A stretch of 64,000 nucleotides of DNA from Adenanthera pavonina (lineage: Eukaryota > Streptophyta > Magnoliopsida > Fabales > Fabaceae). The stretch is from the NCBI GenBank assembly GCA_026686845.1, contig JAIVEN010000021.1, positions 10,000,001-10,064,000 on the forward strand. The letters are read 5' to 3'. A program made the translations under genes and the position numbers. The notes beneath the pieces are model-generated. The model ran no database searches and was not told the origin of the DNA. It saw nothing but the letters and a program-made list of their open reading frames with translations. This document shows, one piece after another, positions 60,430-64,000 of the stretch; the stretch's first letter is position 1, and the number at the start of each line of letters is the position of its first letter.

Positions 60430-62978
60430 TGTAACATCCCAAGAAAGTTAAGATATGTAGAAATGTATAGAGATTTTGCAAAAATAGACAGACCCCGTTT
60501 TGTGTGAAAAATGGCAAAGAGGTCATTTTTCCCGGTTGAATGGAAAAATGAGAAAATTATATGTTTTCCCTCAAAGAATTATGAAAAGGACATCCATGTC
60601 CCAAAAGCATTCAAATGTACGTGGAGAAAGAAATAAAAAGTTTTGGAGAAATTACACCTAATGACCCGAAAGTTTCAGAAATTATAATTTAACCCCGGGT
60701 CAAGGGCAATTTTGTAAATATGAACAATTACTGTCAAAATGAAGCCCTCGACGAGAGAAGTACAATGGTATATGGCACTGAGGGTTAATGTTAAAGAATA
60801 AAGAAATAATCAGTGCCGAGTGTCCAAAAGTAACAGTAAACCGATAAAATAAACTGTGGGCCATACCGATGGTTAAAAAGAAATTGGGTCTGGATATGGG
60901 CCATACACAGATACCATTTGGGACAGGATAATTATGGAAATATAAAAATAAAATTTGAATAGTCCTGTATCCCAAAAATGTTAAAGTACTGTAAAGACGA
61001 TTTTATCGGTACGATTAAAAAGTATCCGGATTGGGGTATATCTGGATCAGGTAAATTGGACAAATTTTTGGACACATTTTTCTCTCTCTCATGCGTGATT
61101 TGCTGCAGCCAATTGTCCAAATTATTTAATGATTTTTGAAGCTAAACTTCTTGAAGAAGGAGACCAAAAAGTAATCATGGTTACTTTTGTAACTAACCAT
61201 GATTAGCCATGATATTAATCACCTACTTAAGTCCTTTAATTACCTTCTTTCCTCTGCATTTTCACGCGTGAAGAAGTGGCTGAAACAGAGGGAGAAAACG
61301 CAAGAAAAGGAACGAGAAAAAGAGGAAGAAAAGGAAGAGGAGTCAAAGCAAAATTGAAAAACCAATCGGTAAGCTTTTATGTTACTACCCTAAGCTTACT
61401 ATCCATGGTTTTTAAAGCATGATTTATGGTTTAGTTTTCTTCCTTTACACCTTAGGGTTTCAGCCAAATTGGGTTTTAGCATAGGAATGAGTTTTGGACC
61501 ATGAAACTTAAGGGAAAGCATAGACTAGACACTAGAAGCATGAATCTATGGAAGGTTTGAAGTGATTTGAAGGAAATTTTTTTTAATCACTATGAGAGGA
61601 TTTCGGCCAGAACAGGGGAGGTATTTAGAGTTGTAATTTCCTGATTTTGACCTCAAAAATGGATTCCCCATGGTCCAAAACCTTAGAAACAAGTATGTTG
61701 TACAAAGAAAAAACAAAGGAAAACAAAGTGAAAAATTTGGGTTTTAGTGTATAAGGTATTGTGTAATTCCGAAAAACCAATGGCTAAATTGGTTCAATGG
61801 TGATGTGGATAGTTTCAAGAAGGTTGTGGAAAGCTCAAAAAGTGGTGGACCAAGTTTGGAAAGCAAGGGAGCATCATAAGGTAGTTAATTTCCCATACTA
61901 GCATTATGTTATCATGTTTGTTTCAATGTGTTGTATGCCTTGTCATATGATTGCAATGATGTTTTGAGATGATTTATGTGTATTGGCTGAGTTGTTGGAG
62001 GGGCATTGAGACCCCGGGATGTCCATTTTCAAAATGAAACTCTGCCGAAATTTTTATGAATTCATATGACACAAATGTGATAATGCATTCAAAGTGTGTT
62101 AAGGTATGCAAAATGTGTTATCTTGATATTTTTATGTATAATGTGATGATGTGATGGCATGTTGGGTGTTAACTACTGAGATTCTTTGAATCTCACTCTC
62201 CCAAATATTAACCATGAATAGGTAGCAACAATGGCAAGTCCACCAAGGAAGAGAAAGGAAAGGAGAAAGACTTTGGCCATTAACGTGATACTTAAGGCAT
62301 CGGCCATGAGTTTTGATCTATTGCATAAATTGGTAAATGTGATGATAAATAAGTTTCTTCCAGATTTTAATATTCCTTTAAGTTCTAGCTAAGGTGTGGC
62401 ATGATATGAAGATGAATTATGGTCATGTAAATATCTTACAATTTTTGTATTGTAAGTATAAGGATACAAATAATCATTCTGACCACTACCAAATGAATGT
62501 TCTACAGTATGGGCTGTTTGATGTATAAAGTATGAATGTTATCTATGTTTAAAAACTAGATAGAAAGAGCTTTCATGTGGTCCAAAGATCACTCAAATAG
62601 GATGAGTGTAAGATTTATAGTGAATTTTTAAAGTTAGCCCAGAAAACTGGAATTTCTGAAATTGACCATATGAATAGTGGAAATTCACGAAATTTACTGT
62701 ACAAATTGGCCAAGTAATTGCTCTGATTGATATTTTTCCCATGTAGATAATGTTTTAAGCTACACATGGAGACATGAATCACATGCATACGATTTTTATT
62801 TATTTAGTTATGAATTTCCAAAGTTTAATTGGAATAAATGAATTAGATTAAATGAATAGTGCCAAAGTTGGAAAAATTTTGTTATGGCATTTATTGTGAT
62901 TCAAGATCCTACTATGATATAAATAGACTTTAGAATGGTTAAATACTTGGGAAATGAGCCTATAAAGGAGGTGTTACA
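60430..62978 (+). mobile_element. 5' LTR of a retrotransposon (probably Ty3/gypsy)
   Basis: Starts TGTAACATCCC and ends GGTGTTACA, giving the TG…CA form with the 7-bp inverted ends TGTAACA / TGTTACA. It is followed after five bases by a primer-binding site. Length 2549 bp. The 3' LTR lies outside the window, so the borders rest on end structure and the primer site only. It contains a perfect 12-bp hairpin (61172-61205). Confidence 0.8.
61172..61205. repeat. Perfect 12-bp hairpin in the LTR
   Basis: TAATCATGGTTA (61172-61183), 10-nt loop, TAACCATGATTA (61194-61205). Confidence 0.8.
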
Positions 62979-62983
62979 CTTTT

Positions 62984-62995
62984 TGGTATCAGAGC
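62984..62995 (+). promoter_or_regulatory. Primer-binding site, initiator Met tRNA
   Basis: TGGTATCAGAGC is complementary to the 3' end of plant initiator methionine tRNA and lies five bases after the LTR, where reverse transcription of LTR retrotransposons is primed. Confidence 0.85.
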
Positions 62996-63151
62996 TAAAG
63001 GTTTTGGGCCTCAGAGCCGAAGGTTTAGGCTTTCAGAGCAATAGTAGTGGGCCAGTATAGTTTAAGTTAGGAAAAATGAATAGTGATAAATAAATTGTTC
63101 TTTAGTATTATTCTACTAACTAGTTGTTATTGTGATTGAAGGATAGTAAAG

Positions 63152-64000
63152 ATGTCTTCAACAAGTAACAACTCAGTTATAGATGCTCATGAAGAGCCTA
63201 AGATGGTACCAGATGTACCCCATCAAGAGGAAAGTATAGGTTACAACGAGGTTCCTATGGAGAATGTAGAAGAAAGACAGTATGAAGTTGGAATTCCCCA
63301 ACCAATACAGGAGGCTATTCCAGCAGTACCTATACGGGTAGTTCCTCCTGTAGATGCCTTACCATAGGAAAGGGCGGTTAAGGTATATGAAGATATGGAC
63401 TACAGAGCAGGATTTCTGTTGGATCCTAAGAATATCCCGGATGATAGACCGGTAGATGTAGAACTTATAGTGTACCAGATCATACGTAAGTACTCTAAGG
63501 AATATGGTGTTTACTCAGAGGGACCGGAGCAAGTAATGGCATTCATGAGTAAAGTGTCAAAGGTTAAGACATTTCTAGAAGGAACAGGAACAAAATACCC
63601 TGAGCCGATTTGGATCACCACCCTCCTCAATGAAATACCAGACGATGAGTTTTGGACACCCATTAAAGCAAAGTTAGAAGGAAGCGAGTACCAAAACTTA
63701 GCTCATTGTGTTAAGAATTATATGATAGAGGGGAAAGTTAAGAAGGCTAAGAAGGAGAAGATACTAAAGGGTGATTCAGGGAAGCAGCCAATGGTAGAAG
63801 TTCCTGAAGTTCCCACTGATGAAGCTCAGAGAGTATGGGAGATTGTGGCTAGATTTTATAATGAAAGTCTCCGAAGTTATTGGGACTCCCCAATGACTAC
63901 TTTCTTTGATATGTTAAGTGATGCAAAAGAATTTATGGAATCTCGAGGCCAACCATTCTTTGAGCCAGCATGGATAGATATGGTCCTCACTATATTGCCT
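63152..64000 (+). pseudogene. gag-like frame of the LTR retrotransposon, one in-frame TAG, cut by window end
   Basis: The ATG at 63152 opens a frame of 71 codons closed by TAG at 63365-63367. The same frame then stays open for 211 codons to the last base of the window. The position after LTR and primer site, the acidic and proline-rich start, and a charged middle (KVKKAKKEKILKG) suit a gag polyprotein, but I see no zinc knuckle in this part, so the name rests mainly on position. The single stop could be a recent mutation (for example CAG to TAG) or be read through. Confidence 0.55.

Noticed and set aside
62984..62995. tRNA gene fragment
   Set aside because: Only the 12-nt complement of the initiator Met tRNA end is present; it is the primer-binding site. 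I found no convincing tRNA or rRNA gene in the window.

Overview
This window is nuclear DNA of a flowering plant, almost certainly a eudicot: AT-rich sequence, GT-AG introns, a half-size ABCA transporter of the plant type, and a plant set of transposons (Stowaway-like MITEs, hAT, Helitron with an RPA gene, RTE-type LINE, long Ty3/gypsy LTRs, a pararetroviral remnant). I cannot name the species from the sequence.

The core is a tandem pair of ABCA (ATH-type, ABCA7-like) genes on the + strand. Copy 1 spans 8741-16280 and copy 2 spans 22901-37397. I could place all 18 exons in each; every exon has the same length in the two copies and each model totals 2838 nt (945 aa). Copy 2 has all canonical splice sites. 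Copy 1 has lost the GT of the donor of intron 15 (GT to AT at 15198), just before the Walker B exon, so it may no longer make a full ATPase domain. Flanks and introns align between copies, so the duplication is fairly recent, and each copy serves as an empty-site control for insertions in the other.

Region by region. 1-8.5 kb: upstream DNA of copy 1, holding a foldback-like element (1162-4334) with long inverted arms and a decayed pararetroviral movement-protein gene inside, and a CACTA-like remnant (6728-7509). 8.5-16.3 kb: ABCA copy 1. 16.3-22.9 kb: intergenic DNA in which a downstream-type block and an upstream-type block each occur twice (perhaps the scar of a lost third copy), plus several MITEs and a hAT transposase fragment. 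22.9-37.4 kb: ABCA copy 2, whose intron 10 has grown to 7.4 kb through a reverse-oriented RTE LINE, itself split by a 2.7-kb solo LTR with 5-bp target duplications. 37.4-45.5 kb: downstream DNA of copy 2, with a Mutator-like element that received a 4.6-kb Tat/Ogre-like solo LTR. About 47.3-60.3 kb: a decayed Helitron carrying an RPA1-like gene and a Rep/helicase gene, interrupted by a hAT MITE with a perfect 8-bp target duplication. 60430 to the end: 5' LTR, initiator-Met primer-binding site and the start of a gag-like frame of an LTR retrotransposon that runs off the window.

The two ABCA genes are the only genes likely to serve the plant. Everything else that codes is mobile-element or viral-derived and mostly broken by stops and frameshifts. 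The most unusual structure is the foldback-like element carrying pararetroviral sequence.
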